Notes: generated by a model from the sequence alone, not told the origin. DNA of 64,000 nucleotides from an uncultured Kangiellaceae bacterium (GCA_905479925.1 CAJQOL010000066.1:1-64000); one strand, 5' to 3'; counted from the first letter of the stretch, positions 35,571-45,309 are shown. Numbers and translations: made by a program.

Positions 35571-38500
35571 TTATCGCCGTCGAAACTCCGCAACAAGCTG
35601 CTTATCGGAACTATTTTTGAGAATAATATTCCTTAATTGCTCTGTTTGATTTGCCCGCCCCCAGTTTTCAATGATTCGAACCTGTACACTAGTATTTACG
35701 CCCATTTTATTTCTATCACTTGAGAAATATTTTACGTAAATTTCATACTCTCCTTTTGGAGCCTTATGATTCATGTACATTTCCGGTCCGTAACCCTGAG
35801 TCACATCAGCAGTAATCCGACCTCCGGATTTAGTTTCTTTATGCGAGTAATAACACTCTTCGCCACTTGGTTCTATGACATGAAGGTCAACATCAGAGCG
35901 TTCTGAATTCCAACCGATAGCGATAATCAAATCACTTGCACTTGACTCTACTTGACGCAACAACTGTTCATACTTCAGCTCGGCAAAGTCATTGGCATCA
36001 AACGTGGCATCAAACGCCACACCAGAATCATCGGCGGATTCGAGCTGTTTAAGAAAGTTCATATAGTCGATTTGGTGAATCAGTTTAAAGTCTCCAAAGC
36101 GAGCTGACCACTCGCCTGCCATACCTATCTCAAAATAGGCAAGTGCTAGGTCAGGAAGCCCTTGTTTATGCGCTAACTTAGCCAAATAGTTATAGGATTG
36201 TGGTTCGAAAGGCCTTAGCTTCGCGGCTTTCATGTGAAGCTGAAACGCTTCTATAAACAACCCCAGCTTTTCAGCCTCAAATGCAACTTCTCGTAAAATC
36301 ATCACATCGTTTGGACTATTTTCGACTAACGAACTCAGCACCGTTAAACCTGATTGATTATCATAACGTTTGAGCCGTTTTCTTGACTCCTTTCGTAATT
36401 TTTCATAGTTAATGTCACCGGATTTAAGCATTTTCAAGTATCCCTTTGACGCTTTAAAATCATCCATTGGGCGACTTTCATTTAGGTTATCGTTTAGCGT
36501 TTTGTTAACATCGGCATAACTAAAAGCAGACTCAGGAAGGTACTCTATCATCAACATTGCGGGACCTGGCAATTTGAACTTAATCATGTCTAAATTACTT
36601 AGGTTCTGTAACATGTCAAGAAAACGCTTCTTTGGGCTACTTAGCACCGCTGCAATATTCTCTCGTATTGACTCAAAAACACTTGTTACGACTCTTCGTT
36701 TAACGACAAATTTATCTTGCTGAGGGTTAATTTTATAGCGCTCGTAGTCGGCATTGCTTTCTAACATTAATAGAGAACTGGAACGCCCCGGCACTCGATA
36801 ATAGTTTGCATAAGCCGCCGCAACTTTTCCTTCTAATTCTCCCAACGACTCTAATTGATTTACCGCAATTTGTCCGTAACTACGTGCTGCTAAAGTCGAA
36901 TCGATTTTTACCAAAGTGGCTATGTCGAAACTCTTTTCTTTAGAGCCTTTCTTAACACTAATTCTAATTGGTCCGCTAACCGTTCCTTTAGAACGACCCG
37001 CAAATGTCAGTAACTGCCCCGGGTAAACGGTATTCGGTCGACCTCGGATCAAAAGGTCACTGCTACCTTCAGCGCTCACCTTTGCAATAGACCATGGTAA
37101 CCAGCGATGGGCTTTACTTAATGAGGTATAATTTTCATCTTTAGATAAAACAAAATTTCCGCCTCCGATCTCTCTGGTTAAATGCTGTAGTAACGATTGG
37201 TCTTCACCGTTGACGCCAAGGCTATAAGTAAATAACCGTTGAAAATCGGAATTTTTCGTCTTCTGTCGTTTGACTGACTCCGAAATAAAATAGGGTTCCG
37301 TTTCGCCCCAGGTACTGGCACCATCACTGAATAAGAAAACATCATAAGACGAAGCGTGATTTGGGTTTGTTTGGCTGTTATTGGTAACTTCTTCATCACG
37401 CCATTTTGGCAAAGCAGCTTCCTCTAATGCCGCTGACAGGTTAGTCGCCCCTTCGAGCACTAAATGTTGCAAGTGATTTTTAAGTCGCTCACGTTGTTTC
37501 GGATTATTTTTTACAAAGCCCGGTCGCCACCAATGGGTTTGCGTATTAAAATGCATAAAAGCAAACTGCTCAATATCTTGCTCGTTATTGCTCAAAATTT
37601 GTTCTAAAAGCTCAAGCCATTGATAGAACTTATCTGGTGAGGCACTTAGTGACGTATCAACCACAAAAATGGCATTCGGATTAGATACCGTTGACTCTTT
37701 TGGTAAGTCAACAACCCACTGACGGGTAAAATAATTGGCGACATCATCGCTTTGAACCAAAGTGACATTCGCATGCTCTTTAACGGTAACTCTAATACCA
37801 TCTAACTTATTACTAGAAAGACTTGTTTCGATAAGTTCATTATTTCCTAGAATAGATTGACTGGGCTGCAACTCGCCGGAAATTACCTTATTTAACATTA
37901 CCGAAGACGAACCTTTGCTATTGATTGTTAGATTAACTCGCTTTTCTATATTTCTGTCAGAAAGGGGGAGATCGAGCATTAAATCACCGTCTAGTCGCCT
38001 TAAGTCTAAGTCATAACCAATAACCACTCGATGAGTCTGTTTGGCAAATAGAGGGAATACTTTTGCTGAAAAAATACCAGCGCCTCCCCATTCTAATAAC
38101 GCCGGATCCACTTGCTTTGCAACGGTATCATTGTATGCAAACGCCGCTTTTTCGCGGGAAACCATAATCGCTTGCTTAGGTGCTAACCAGGTTTGTTCCC
38201 TTGCTAACATTAATTCTTGAGGCGACATAGCGCCTTTACCCACCCCCTTCAAAAAACCACCTGTCTGCTGATATTTGCTATCAATTAGTAACGGACTAGA
38301 TCCGGCTTGAAAAGATTGTGATATTTGTCCAAAAGCAAAAAAATAGGGCACTGCTTCCGATGGTAAACGAAACTTAAAATCCCCTTCCAAATCTCTATCG
38401 TGGGGGTTGGTATAGAATCCATCGATGATGACTCTAGCTCGGTAGCCATCAATTCGAACGGTAACGTCCATTGCTTTAGGTTTTAGCTTCTGCCCTTTTC

Positions 38501-38783
38501 CAATTTGAATAATAGCGTTGTTCTTCGATTCCGCAGAAGGTTTCCAACTTAAAGAGTCCTCCACGCTCAACTGTTTTTCCAAATCAGATTTTGACGCTTC
38601 ACGGTCCAGCGTAGAAACATCATTAACTCTGCTGGATTCTGCTTTCGCAAGTCTCGATCCAGTAATAACAACGGTTTCCGCTGATTCGGCTACGAATGAA
38701 TCATTCTGATGATAATTTGCACAACTCACCAGCAAAACGGTTATACAAATATAAAAGGTTAGTCTTAATAAAAACTTAGCCAT
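35571..38783 (-). CDS. VIT / VWA / DUF2135 domain lipoprotein
   Basis: Start at the ATG at 38783, which has AGGA eight bases upstream and gives a lipoprotein signal (FYICITVLLVSC, Cys21); the longer frame from 38864 is unlikely. The 1070-residue product has a VIT domain (about 105-265), a VWA domain (about 370-560) with MIDAS DTSLS at 376-380, a helical TPR-like stretch (about 855-925), and a C-terminal DUF2135 domain (WNSERSDVDLHVIEPSGEEC). VIT/VWA proteins bind partners through metal-dependent adhesion. Residues 36-50 (ETVVITGSRLAKAES) strikingly resemble the start of TonB-receptor plugs. Function unknown; envelope scaffolding or surface interaction is plausible. Confidence 0.85.
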   Translation of the reverse strand: MAKFLLRLTFYICITVLLVSCANYHQNDSFVAESAETVVITGSRLAKAESSRVNDVSTLDREASKSDLEKQLSVEDSLSWKPSAESKNNAIIQIGKGQKLKPKAMDVTVRIDGYRARVIIDGFYTNPHDRDLEGDFKFRLPSEAVPYFFAFGQISQSFQAGSSPLLIDSKYQQTGGFLKGVGKGAMSPQELMLAREQTWLAPKQAIMVSREKAAFAYNDTVAKQVDPALLEWGGAGIFSAKVFPLFAKQTHRVVIGYDLDLRRLDGDLMLDLPLSDRNIEKRVNLTINSKGSSSVMLNKVISGELQPSQSILGNNELIETSLSSNKLDGIRVTVKEHANVTLVQSDDVANYFTRQWVVDLPKESTVSNPNAIFVVDTSLSASPDKFYQWLELLEQILSNNEQDIEQFAFMHFNTQTHWWRPGFVKNNPKQRERLKNHLQHLVLEGATNLSAALEEAALPKWRDEEVTNNSQTNPNHASSYDVFLFSDGASTWGETEPYFISESVKRQKTKNSDFQRLFTYSLGVNGEDQSLLQHLTREIGGGNFVLSKDENYTSLSKAHRWLPWSIAKVSAEGSSDLLIRGRPNTVYPGQLLTFAGRSKGTVSGPIRISVKKGSKEKSFDIATLVKIDSTLAARSYGQIAVNQLESLGELEGKVAAAYANYYRVPGRSSSLLMLESNADYERYKINPQQDKFVVKRRVVTSVFESIRENIAAVLSSPKKRFLDMLQNLSNLDMIKFKLPGPAMLMIEYLPESAFSYADVNKTLNDNLNESRPMDDFKASKGYLKMLKSGDINYEKLRKESRKRLKRYDNQSGLTVLSSLVENSPNDVMILREVAFEAEKLGLFIEAFQLHMKAAKLRPFEPQSYNYLAKLAHKQGLPDLALAYFEIGMAGEWSARFGDFKLIHQIDYMNFLKQLESADDSGVAFDATFDANDFAELKYEQLLRQVESSASDLIIAIGWNSERSDVDLHVIEPSGEECYYSHKETKSGGRITADVTQGYGPEMYMNHKAPKGEYEIYVKYFSSDRNKMGVNTSVQVRIIENWGRANQTEQLRNIILKNSSDKQLVAEFRRR

Positions 38784-39124
38784 GCGCTCGGTCCTTTTTA
38801 TGCTGTTTTTAGTTGGCTTGATTATTGACCTAGATAATGAGTAAAACAAGCCGCCGACGGTCAAAATACGCCATGTTTACAAAGGTTTTACAATCAAATA
38901 AATATTCCACCTTTTATATTTTTGGACTATACTTTTTAGCGAAACTGGGCGTTTTAGTTAGCTAAACTTGACGTTTTAGCAAACTCAGCGTTATAGCGAA
39001 TTAGCGAAACGGAATACTCAGATTAACAATCTGAATACTTTTGGCAGGGGTATTGGATACCGAGGCCAACGGTGTCAGAAGAACATAACAGGTAATACCA
39101 TAGTCACTAAAAAGGGGGCAATGA
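38784..39124. promoter_or_regulatory. 341-bp divergent control region with clustered short repeats
   Basis: Between 38937 and 39010 several short motifs recur: TTAGCGAAAC at 38937-38946 and 39001-39010, CGTTTTAG at 38950-38957 and 38972-38979 (22 bases apart), and a variant CGTTATAG at 38989-38996. GGGGG six bases before the GTG at 39125 serves as its ribosome site. No promoter boxes are certain. Confidence 0.5.
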
Positions 39125-39508
39125 GTGGGAGAAAGTAATCGAAAACAATTAACTGCTCTGGTAGTTGAGGATGATCTCGATTGTCTTGAAATTTTGACCA
39201 GTATCTTGAATAAGACTGGTATTATCCATTGTGAAACTGCTAGAACCGGTGAGCAAGCGATTGAATATTATGAAAGTAAAAAGCCTCAAATCACCTTCCT
39301 TGATATCGATATACCTGCTCCAAACGGTATAGAAACTTTAAAGGCAATTAAACAATCAAACTCTAAGGCCAAGGTTGTAATGGTTACTGGTATTAGTGAT
39401 ATCGACACGGTTAAAAAAGCCGTTAGTCTCGGCGCCTTTGGTTACGTAGTAAAACCATTTGTTCCCGATAAAATTCTTAGTCTGTTGAAAAAACTCAATG
39501 AAAAGTAA
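39125..39508 (+). CDS. Receiver-domain response regulator (first gene of receiver/HPt/T2SF operon)
   Basis: A 127-residue single receiver domain starting at GTG 39125 (an ATG at 39121 is in a frame that stops at once). Landmarks are the acidic cluster in ALVVEDDLDCLEIL, the phospho-acceptor Asp in ITFLDIDIPAPNG, the switch Thr in VVMVTGIS and the Lys in YVVKPFVPDK. No output domain. Its end overlaps the next gene by 11 bases, so it is translationally coupled to the receiver-HPt protein. Confidence 0.92.
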   Translation: MGESNRKQLTALVVEDDLDCLEILTSILNKTGIIHCETARTGEQAIEYYESKKPQITFLDIDIPAPNGIETLKAIKQSNSKAKVVMVTGISDIDTVKKAVSLGAFGYVVKPFVPDKILSLLKKLNEK

Positions 39509-40187
39509 CGATAAGGCAACCGTCCTTATTGTCGACGACAGCGAGTCTAACCGCCTTTTACTATCTTTCTTACTAGAAGAGTTTGATTATAAAATCGAAG
39601 AAGCGGACAACGGCGAAAAAGCCGTAGAATTAGCCCTGGAATTCCCCTACCTTATGATTTTTATGGACTTAAACATGCCTGTGATGGACGGATTGCAAGC
39701 GACAAGTATGTTGCGAAGTCTTAATTTCGAAGCGCCTATCATTGCATGCACTGTTGAAGATCGCATGAGTAATGCAAATACCCTAAAGTCTAAAGGTTTT
39801 ACGGATTATCTTGCTAAACCTATTGAGCTAGAAGCTATTCGCGCGGTGCTTGAACGACTTGATGCAGATAGGCAAACGGAAAACATGGATTTTGACAATG
39901 AGCAACACCAGCAGCGCCTAGAACAGTTAAAACAACGTTTTATAACCAATATACCAGTCATGCTCACTAAGCTAACAAGTGCCATTAAGCAGCAAAAGAC
40001 CGCCGACCTGAAACGAATTGGCCATAAAATAAAGGGGTCAGCTGGACAGTTTGGATTTGATAGAGCAACCGCTATTGGGCGAGATATCGAAAAGGCTGTT
40101 GACAGGAACAAATGGGAAATAGCCGTTGATAAAGCCTACTCATTGATGGCGGAGCTTAAAAAGATAGAACATGTACAAGGATTGTAA
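39498..40187 (+). CDS. Response regulator with receiver and HPt domains
   Basis: A 229-residue protein. The receiver domain (about 7-122) has the pair in VLIVDDSESNRLLLSF, Asp in MIFMDLNMPVMDG and Lys in DYLAKPIELEAI. The C-terminal histidine phosphotransfer domain (about 140-225) carries the phosphorylatable His in RIGHKIKGSAGQFGF. Such proteins relay phosphate between a hybrid kinase and a final regulator; neither is adjacent. Overlaps of 11 and 17 bases join it to the preceding receiver gene and the following T2SF gene. Confidence 0.92.
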   Translation: MKSNDKATVLIVDDSESNRLLLSFLLEEFDYKIEEADNGEKAVELALEFPYLMIFMDLNMPVMDGLQATSMLRSLNFEAPIIACTVEDRMSNANTLKSKGFTDYLAKPIELEAIRAVLERLDADRQTENMDFDNEQHQQRLEQLKQRFITNIPVMLTKLTSAIKQQKTADLKRIGHKIKGSAGQFGFDRATAIGRDIEKAVDRNKWEIAVDKAYSLMAELKKIEHVQGL

Positions 40188-41082
40188 CGCAAGACTATTT
40201 TTTGACTTGGCCACACTTACCGAGGCGGGAATTTCAATTCTAGATGCATGCAAACGTGTCGCTGTTGACGCACCACAACAGTCAGTTTGGGCTGAAATAA
40301 TACGCGTTCTAGAAAAAGGTTCGAGGTTAAGCTTAGCTTTGGGTCAGAGTGGTTTAATTAGTCGTTACGACCAAGAAATTATATCTGTTGCCGAGCAAGC
40401 TGGACGGATTGATCAAGCGCTCCGCTTAATAGCTGATACCTCGGAAACACGAGTAACGAGAATTAGTAAGTTAAAAACTAAACTTTATTATCCAATGGCA
40501 ATATTTGTTGTTGGCGTCATTGTTGCCACACTTCTCCAGGGGCTAAATAATCCCGGAATTTCCGTTTTTGCACTAATTTTCTCCGCCGCAGTAATCGTTG
40601 GGGTGGTCTTATTTGCAACTCGATTTTTGTTAAACCTGATGAGTAAAGATGCCTTTCATTGGTTGGCTATCGCACAGCGTCATACCAATAACCAGTGGTA
40701 CCAGCGCCTCTTTCAACAAGTCGTTTTTAGCGCATTATTGTGGAGCATAAGTAGTGGAATTGATTTTAAGACTGGTTTTACGAGGGTAAGTAAATTAGTC
40801 GCTAACAAAACTATTCAGAAAAAACTCTATATGGCGGCTAAGTATTGCGAGCAAGGTCTTAAAGTTAGCGACGCAGTCATGCGGTCTCAGTTACCGATTC
40901 ACCCTGAATTTAGGCATATTTTAATTACCGCCGAAGAAAGTGGACGCTGGGAATACTCGGTTAGCAAATATCTAGAAGAGAACAAGCGAGAGCTTGATAT
41001 GAAAATTGATGAGATATTTGAGTGGACACCCCGGCTATACTATATGACCGTCGTCATTTTTGCCCTTATCGTTGTTCTCTAA
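40171..41082 (+). CDS. Orphan type II secretion F / PilC-like membrane protein
   Basis: A 303-residue membrane protein of the T2SF family. Two T2SF repeats are visible: the first around LATLTEAGISILDACKRV with VAEQAGRIDQAL, the second around SGIDFKTGFTRVSKLV with ITAEESGRWEYSV. Hydrophobic helices lie at about 107-125, 130-155 and 290-303. It ends right at the last helix, somewhat shorter than GspF/PilC. It overlaps the receiver-HPt gene by 17 bases. No secretion or pilus ATPase, pilin or secretin gene is nearby, so this is an orphan F-like protein tied to phosphorelay genes. Confidence 0.85.
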   Translation: MYKDCNARLFFDLATLTEAGISILDACKRVAVDAPQQSVWAEIIRVLEKGSRLSLALGQSGLISRYDQEIISVAEQAGRIDQALRLIADTSETRVTRISKLKTKLYYPMAIFVVGVIVATLLQGLNNPGISVFALIFSAAVIVGVVLFATRFLLNLMSKDAFHWLAIAQRHTNNQWYQRLFQQVVFSALLWSISSGIDFKTGFTRVSKLVANKTIQKKLYMAAKYCEQGLKVSDAVMRSQLPIHPEFRHILITAEESGRWEYSVSKYLEENKRELDMKIDEIFEWTPRLYYMTVVIFALIVVL

Positions 41083-41290
41083 ACGATAAGCCATTGATTC
41101 TTCCTTTAATCATCCGTTTCTTATCGACTCTTTCCTTTTGTTTTCTAAGTCGTTTTTGAGCCACTATTGCTTAATGCGTGCTACTGGAAAATCACATGCT
41201 TATCGAACATAGAAAATAACGTTATAACGGGTTAGACTAGTTTCACTTGGTACAAGAGTAAAACTCTTTAATTAATTGATTAGAATAACC

Positions 41291-41926
41291 ATGCAAGACT
41301 TATTTTCCGAAACCCGTCCTCACAAACAACAAATAGCACCGGATATTTGGTTACTAAGCAATTTCGTCGATACTAAGCCTTTATTATCTCTGGTCGATAC
41401 AATCACTCAAAGCTCACCTTTTAGAAAAATGCTTACCCCTAATGGTCACTACACTGGAGTAGCCGCAACCAACTGCGGAAAATTCGGCTGGGTATCGGAT
41501 AAAACAGGGTATCGATACTCACCGATAGACCCTATCAACAAAAATCAGTGGCCGGCACTTCCGAGTACCTTCGAACAACTGGCAAAAGATGCCGCAAAGA
41601 GCGCTGATTTTGAGAATTTTTGCCCCGATGCTTGTCTGATAAATCGTTACTTAATTGGCACGAAGCTAGGCTCTCATCAGGACAAAAATGAAGTTAATTT
41701 TAAACAGCCTATTGTTTCTGTTTCAATTGGACTACCAGCCATTTTTCAAATTTTTGGTTCCCAACGAAGTGGCAAAGCGATAAACGTTCAGCTCTATGAT
41801 GGTGATGTCATGGTATGGGGAAACTCCTCAAGACTTATTTATCACGGTGTAAAAGCGCTCACGGAGAATTCCTTAGATCCAAATCAAAAGCAGCGCATTA
41901 ATTTAACCTTTCGCAAGTCACACTAA
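41291..41926 (+). CDS. alkB: AlkB-family 2-oxoglutarate/Fe(II) dioxygenase
   Basis: An oxidative demethylase that repairs alkylated bases such as 1-methyladenine and 3-methylcytosine. The ATG at 41291 gives 211 residues; the TTG at 41276 adds five. The iron ligands H-x-D are in GSHQDKNE, and the distal His in IYHGVKAL. The 2-oxoglutarate-binding Arg pair is in QRINLTFRKSH. The N-terminal FGWVSDKTGYRYSPIDP segment is the E. coli AlkB-type lid region. It stands alone with ordinary gaps on both sides. Confidence 0.94.
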   Translation: MQDLFSETRPHKQQIAPDIWLLSNFVDTKPLLSLVDTITQSSPFRKMLTPNGHYTGVAATNCGKFGWVSDKTGYRYSPIDPINKNQWPALPSTFEQLAKDAAKSADFENFCPDACLINRYLIGTKLGSHQDKNEVNFKQPIVSVSIGLPAIFQIFGSQRSGKAINVQLYDGDVMVWGNSSRLIYHGVKALTENSLDPNQKQRINLTFRKSH

Positions 41927-42146
41927 GAAATCAGCGTTTTGACTTTTTGCGACAATAACTAGCTTTGTTGTTTGAAATACTGCTCCCTCAATAAAATCGT
42001 TGCATACCTTCAAAGTTACGCTATTGAGTAGTATGCGTTTGTATACCTGCCGAAGTCTTATATTTCTTTAGGCGAATAGAACTTCATCGCAGTAGTTAAC
42101 CCAGATAGACTCTGCAATTTTAACTGGTTATGTTAAACTTCGCGCC

Positions 42147-43649
42147 ATGATTATCCTGACCACTCTAAATGCCAAATATATCCATGCGAGCCTTGGATTG
42201 CGGTACTTATATGCCAATCTTGAAGAGCTGCAACAACACGCTGAAATCCAAGAATATACGATAAACTCCCGTGCTATAGATATCGTCGAACAACTATTGG
42301 AGAAATCACCTAAGATTATTGGTTTTGGCGTTTACATATGGAACTGCCAAGAAACCCTCGAAGTTATCGCCCAGATTAAGTCGGTTTCTCCAGAAACCAC
42401 TATCATCTTAGGTGGACCTGAAATCAGTTACGAAACTGATCAACAGTCATTATTTGAGTTTTCGGATTATGTTATTACTGGCGCCGCAGACAAGAGCTTC
42501 TATCAACTCTGCAATGATATCTACCACGGTAATCCGCCTGAAAGAAAAATTCTGAACTCTAAGCCAATCACATTAGAGCAGCTGAAGTTACCCTATAGCT
42601 TATATAGCGATGAAGACCTCAAGCAACGTGTTATGTATATTGAAGCATCTCGAGGTTGCCCTTTTAAATGTGAGTTTTGTCTATCGGCTCTTGATAAAAC
42701 CTCCTACCCGTTTGAGCTAGAACGCTTTTTGACCGAAATGGATGTTCTTTTTAAGCGCGGCGCAAGACACTTCAAGTTTGTTGATCGAACCTTTAATTTA
42801 AAAATTAAGACAACACTGCAGATCTTAGATTTTTTCCTTGAACGAATGTGTGATGATCTATTTTTGCATTTTGAAGTCATCCCCGATCACCTGCCAGAAA
42901 AACTAAAGGACAAGTTGCAACTATTTCCTGCGGGTAGCTTACAGTTTGAAGTTGGCATTCAGACATTTAATAAAGAGGTTCAAAATCATATAAGTCGCCG
43001 CCAAAACAATGAAAAGTCTAAACTCAATCTAGTTTGGTTAAGGCAAAATACACAGGCACATATTCACGCGGATTTGATATTTGGTTTACCGGGCGAAACA
43101 CTTAGTTCATTTGCCAGTAGTTTCGATCAATTGTACCAATGTAGACCCCATGAAATTCAAATGGGTATCCTAAAGCGCTTAAGAGGTAGCCCAATTATTC
43201 GTCATACCGAAGCTTTCGACCTGCGCTTTAATCCTATACAACCGTACAATATTCTTTCGACCAATTGCGTATCGTTTTCTGATATGCAACGAGTCAATCG
43301 TTTCGCTCGTTATTGGGATATGATTGCCAACTCGGGACGATTCTCGCATTCATTGGAAAGTATTCTCGGCGAACAGCCCTTTGACAATTTTTTGCGCTTA
43401 ACCGACTGGTTATTTGCGCAAACGGGGCAAACTCACAAAATTAACTTAAAACGTTTATACGAACTAGTAGCCCAAGGTTGTGAGGCGTTATTTCCTGAAA
43501 TTCACTCATCGTTGATCCTGTCTCTCGAAAAAGATTACCTGCGCTCTAAACTAAAAGGTTCGTTTCAGCGTTTAGAACTAACGGCGGTTAATCAATCTTT
43601 TGAGAGCTCAACAACCAAACACTCTTCGCGCCAGCAGCGCCACCGCTAA
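42147..43649 (+). CDS. B12-binding-domain radical SAM protein (DUF4080 type)
   Basis: A 500-residue protein. The N-terminal cobalamin-binding-like domain (about 1-140) begins MIILTTLNAKYIHASLGLRY, a start shared by the family. The radical SAM core carries the iron-sulfur motif CxxxCxxC in SRGCPFKCEFCLSAL. HIHADLIFGLPGETLSSF resembles the oxygen-independent coproporphyrinogen-oxidase-like segment. A C-terminal DUF4080 region follows. No substrate is known for this group to me. The EamA gene follows after 12 bases, probably cotranscribed. Confidence 0.88.
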   Translation: MIILTTLNAKYIHASLGLRYLYANLEELQQHAEIQEYTINSRAIDIVEQLLEKSPKIIGFGVYIWNCQETLEVIAQIKSVSPETTIILGGPEISYETDQQSLFEFSDYVITGAADKSFYQLCNDIYHGNPPERKILNSKPITLEQLKLPYSLYSDEDLKQRVMYIEASRGCPFKCEFCLSALDKTSYPFELERFLTEMDVLFKRGARHFKFVDRTFNLKIKTTLQILDFFLERMCDDLFLHFEVIPDHLPEKLKDKLQLFPAGSLQFEVGIQTFNKEVQNHISRRQNNEKSKLNLVWLRQNTQAHIHADLIFGLPGETLSSFASSFDQLYQCRPHEIQMGILKRLRGSPIIRHTEAFDLRFNPIQPYNILSTNCVSFSDMQRVNRFARYWDMIANSGRFSHSLESILGEQPFDNFLRLTDWLFAQTGQTHKINLKRLYELVAQGCEALFPEIHSSLILSLEKDYLRSKLKGSFQRLELTAVNQSFESSTTKHSSRQQRHR

Positions 43650-43661
43650 AAGAGAGCAAAT

Positions 43662-44549
43662 TTGACTAGTTGGATTTATTTCACATTATTTGCGGCGCTT
43701 ATGCAGTCAATAAGAACCGCGGGGCAAAAATCTTTATCGACAAAATTGAATGCGATGGCAACCACGCTAACGCGATTTTTATTTGCTTTGCCGTTAGTTT
43801 GGATCTATCTATTGCTGATAAGCAATATCAACGAGGTCAGCCTACCGCCCCTTAATGAAGGTTTCGTAACCTCGGCGACGCTTGCTGCCATTGCGCAAAT
43901 TGCAGCAACAGCTTTTATGATCATGGCGTTCCGATATCAAAATTTTGCAGTCGCAACCAGTATTGTAAAAACTGAAGCGGTACTGACAGCGGTAGTCGGC
44001 GTTATTCTATTTGACGCTGTACTATCAGGTCCTGGTTGGTTTTCCGTTGTCATTGGTGTTGCTGGTGTTATTGTACTTAGCAAAACTGACATCGGTTTTA
44101 AGGCTATTTTTCAGAGCCCCGCATCAGCCTATGGTATTGCGGCGGCCTTATGTTTTGCTTTCGCCACTTTACTAATTCGAAAAGCGAGTCTTTCCCTTGA
44201 AATTGACAAAATTGTTAGTGCTGCTTATACACTCGCCTACATGGTCACCTTTCAATCTGCGGCTGTATTGGCCTACATAGTTCTCAAAAATAGAGAGCAA
44301 TTACCAATCATTACCGCCAACTGGAAAATGTGTAGCTTTGTGGGCATCGCAAGTATGTTGGGCTCGGTAGGTTGGTTTACCGCTGCAACGCTTCAAAACG
44401 CGGCTTATGTTAAAGCATTGGGACAGGTAGAGTTTTTTTTCAGTTTATTTATAACCCACAAAATATTCAAGGAGAGGATTTCGACAAGAGAATATATTGG
44501 TATGGCTTTAATTATCGCAAGCGTTCTAGTGTTGCTACTAATCGCCTAA
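43662..44549 (+). CDS. EamA/DMT-superfamily transporter
   Basis: A 295-residue inner-membrane protein with about ten hydrophobic helices and two EamA repeats (the second begins around SAYGIAAALCFAFATLLIRKA). The TTG start gives MTSWIYFTLFAALMQ, a normal N-terminus; AGAGAG upstream is a modest ribosome site. Family members export or import small metabolites. KIFKERISTREYIGMALII near the end is typical. Substrate unknown. Confidence 0.87.
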   Translation: MTSWIYFTLFAALMQSIRTAGQKSLSTKLNAMATTLTRFLFALPLVWIYLLLISNINEVSLPPLNEGFVTSATLAAIAQIAATAFMIMAFRYQNFAVATSIVKTEAVLTAVVGVILFDAVLSGPGWFSVVIGVAGVIVLSKTDIGFKAIFQSPASAYGIAAALCFAFATLLIRKASLSLEIDKIVSAAYTLAYMVTFQSAAVLAYIVLKNREQLPIITANWKMCSFVGIASMLGSVGWFTAATLQNAAYVKALGQVEFFFSLFITHKIFKERISTREYIGMALIIASVLVLLLIA

Positions 44550-44715
44550 CGCGACTTTCTGGTGCTAAACTCGTTACTTAAAATAAAACACCAAAACTAA
44601 TTATTTTCCGATTCTCGCCTATAGATTTACCTAACCATTAAGATGCGATACTCTTAACTATCTTTAACCATAATCACCCTCAATAGTTTAACTATTTAAA
44701 CAAAAGGAAAGTTCA

Positions 44716-45255
44716 ATGTCACGTAAGCTACTAATTTCAATTCATTTAATACTCGCTGCATTTTTCGCCCCAATATTAATTCTAATTGGTGTTTCAGGCG
44801 GATTATATTTGATGGGCGAGAAAGGGCATGTTGAGAAACAAGAGATCTATAAAGGCGAACTAGCTGGATATGATTTTGCAAATAAAGATAGAGCGAGTCA
44901 AGTAAGGGAGTTTATTAAAGCTCAAAATATTGACCATGAATTCGAATACATTAGAGGGGGATCAGATTTTGCGATTACTCGCCCTACCTCAAAGGAACAC
45001 TACCTTTTTGAACTAGATGGAGAGCAGTTAGTCGTAACTAAAAGAACCCCTAACGTGATTTCTACCATAGTTGAGCTTCACAAAGGTCACGGACCGACTG
45101 GATTCAAGACACTGCAAAAATTAACCGCACTTGGATTATTTATAATTATTATCAGTGGACTTTACTTAGGGATTACTTCGCCGTCACTGCGAAATAAAAC
45201 CGCCGCTATTACCGGGCTCGGATTTATTGTGACATTATGGTTTGCGTTTCTGTAA
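44716..45255 (+). CDS. PepSY-associated membrane protein
   Basis: A 179-residue protein with an N-terminal helix (HLILAAFFAPILILIGVSGG), a soluble PepSY-like domain (about 45-115), a histidine near ELHKGHGPTGFKTLQ, and two C-terminal helices (about 130-150 and 157-178). This is a short version of the PepSY-associated transmembrane proteins often linked with iron-siderophore uptake or flavin-dependent reduction. AAAGGAAAG is the ribosome site. It is convergent with the DUF3192 gene. Confidence 0.8.
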   Translation: MSRKLLISIHLILAAFFAPILILIGVSGGLYLMGEKGHVEKQEIYKGELAGYDFANKDRASQVREFIKAQNIDHEFEYIRGGSDFAITRPTSKEHYLFELDGEQLVVTKRTPNVISTIVELHKGHGPTGFKTLQKLTALGLFIIIISGLYLGITSPSLRNKTAAITGLGFIVTLWFAFL

Positions 45256-45266
45256 GACCACCCAAA

Positions 45267-45298
45267 CGCCCCCTCAATATTGCTAGTTGAAGGGGGTG
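45267..45298. terminator. GC-rich stem-loop between convergent genes
   Basis: CGCCCCCT (45267-45274) pairs with AGGGGGTG (45291-45298) with one G-U pair, and CAA/TTG can extend it inward across a bulge. It lies between the stops of the PepSY gene (45255) and the DUF3192 gene (45310). No T-run follows on either strand. Confidence 0.45.
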
Positions 45299-45309
45299 AA
45301 GTTGTCTAT

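Noticed and set aside
38784-38864. Longer N-terminus for the VIT/VWA protein
   Set aside because: It would bury the lipoprotein signal peptide; the ATG at 38783 has a good ribosome site.
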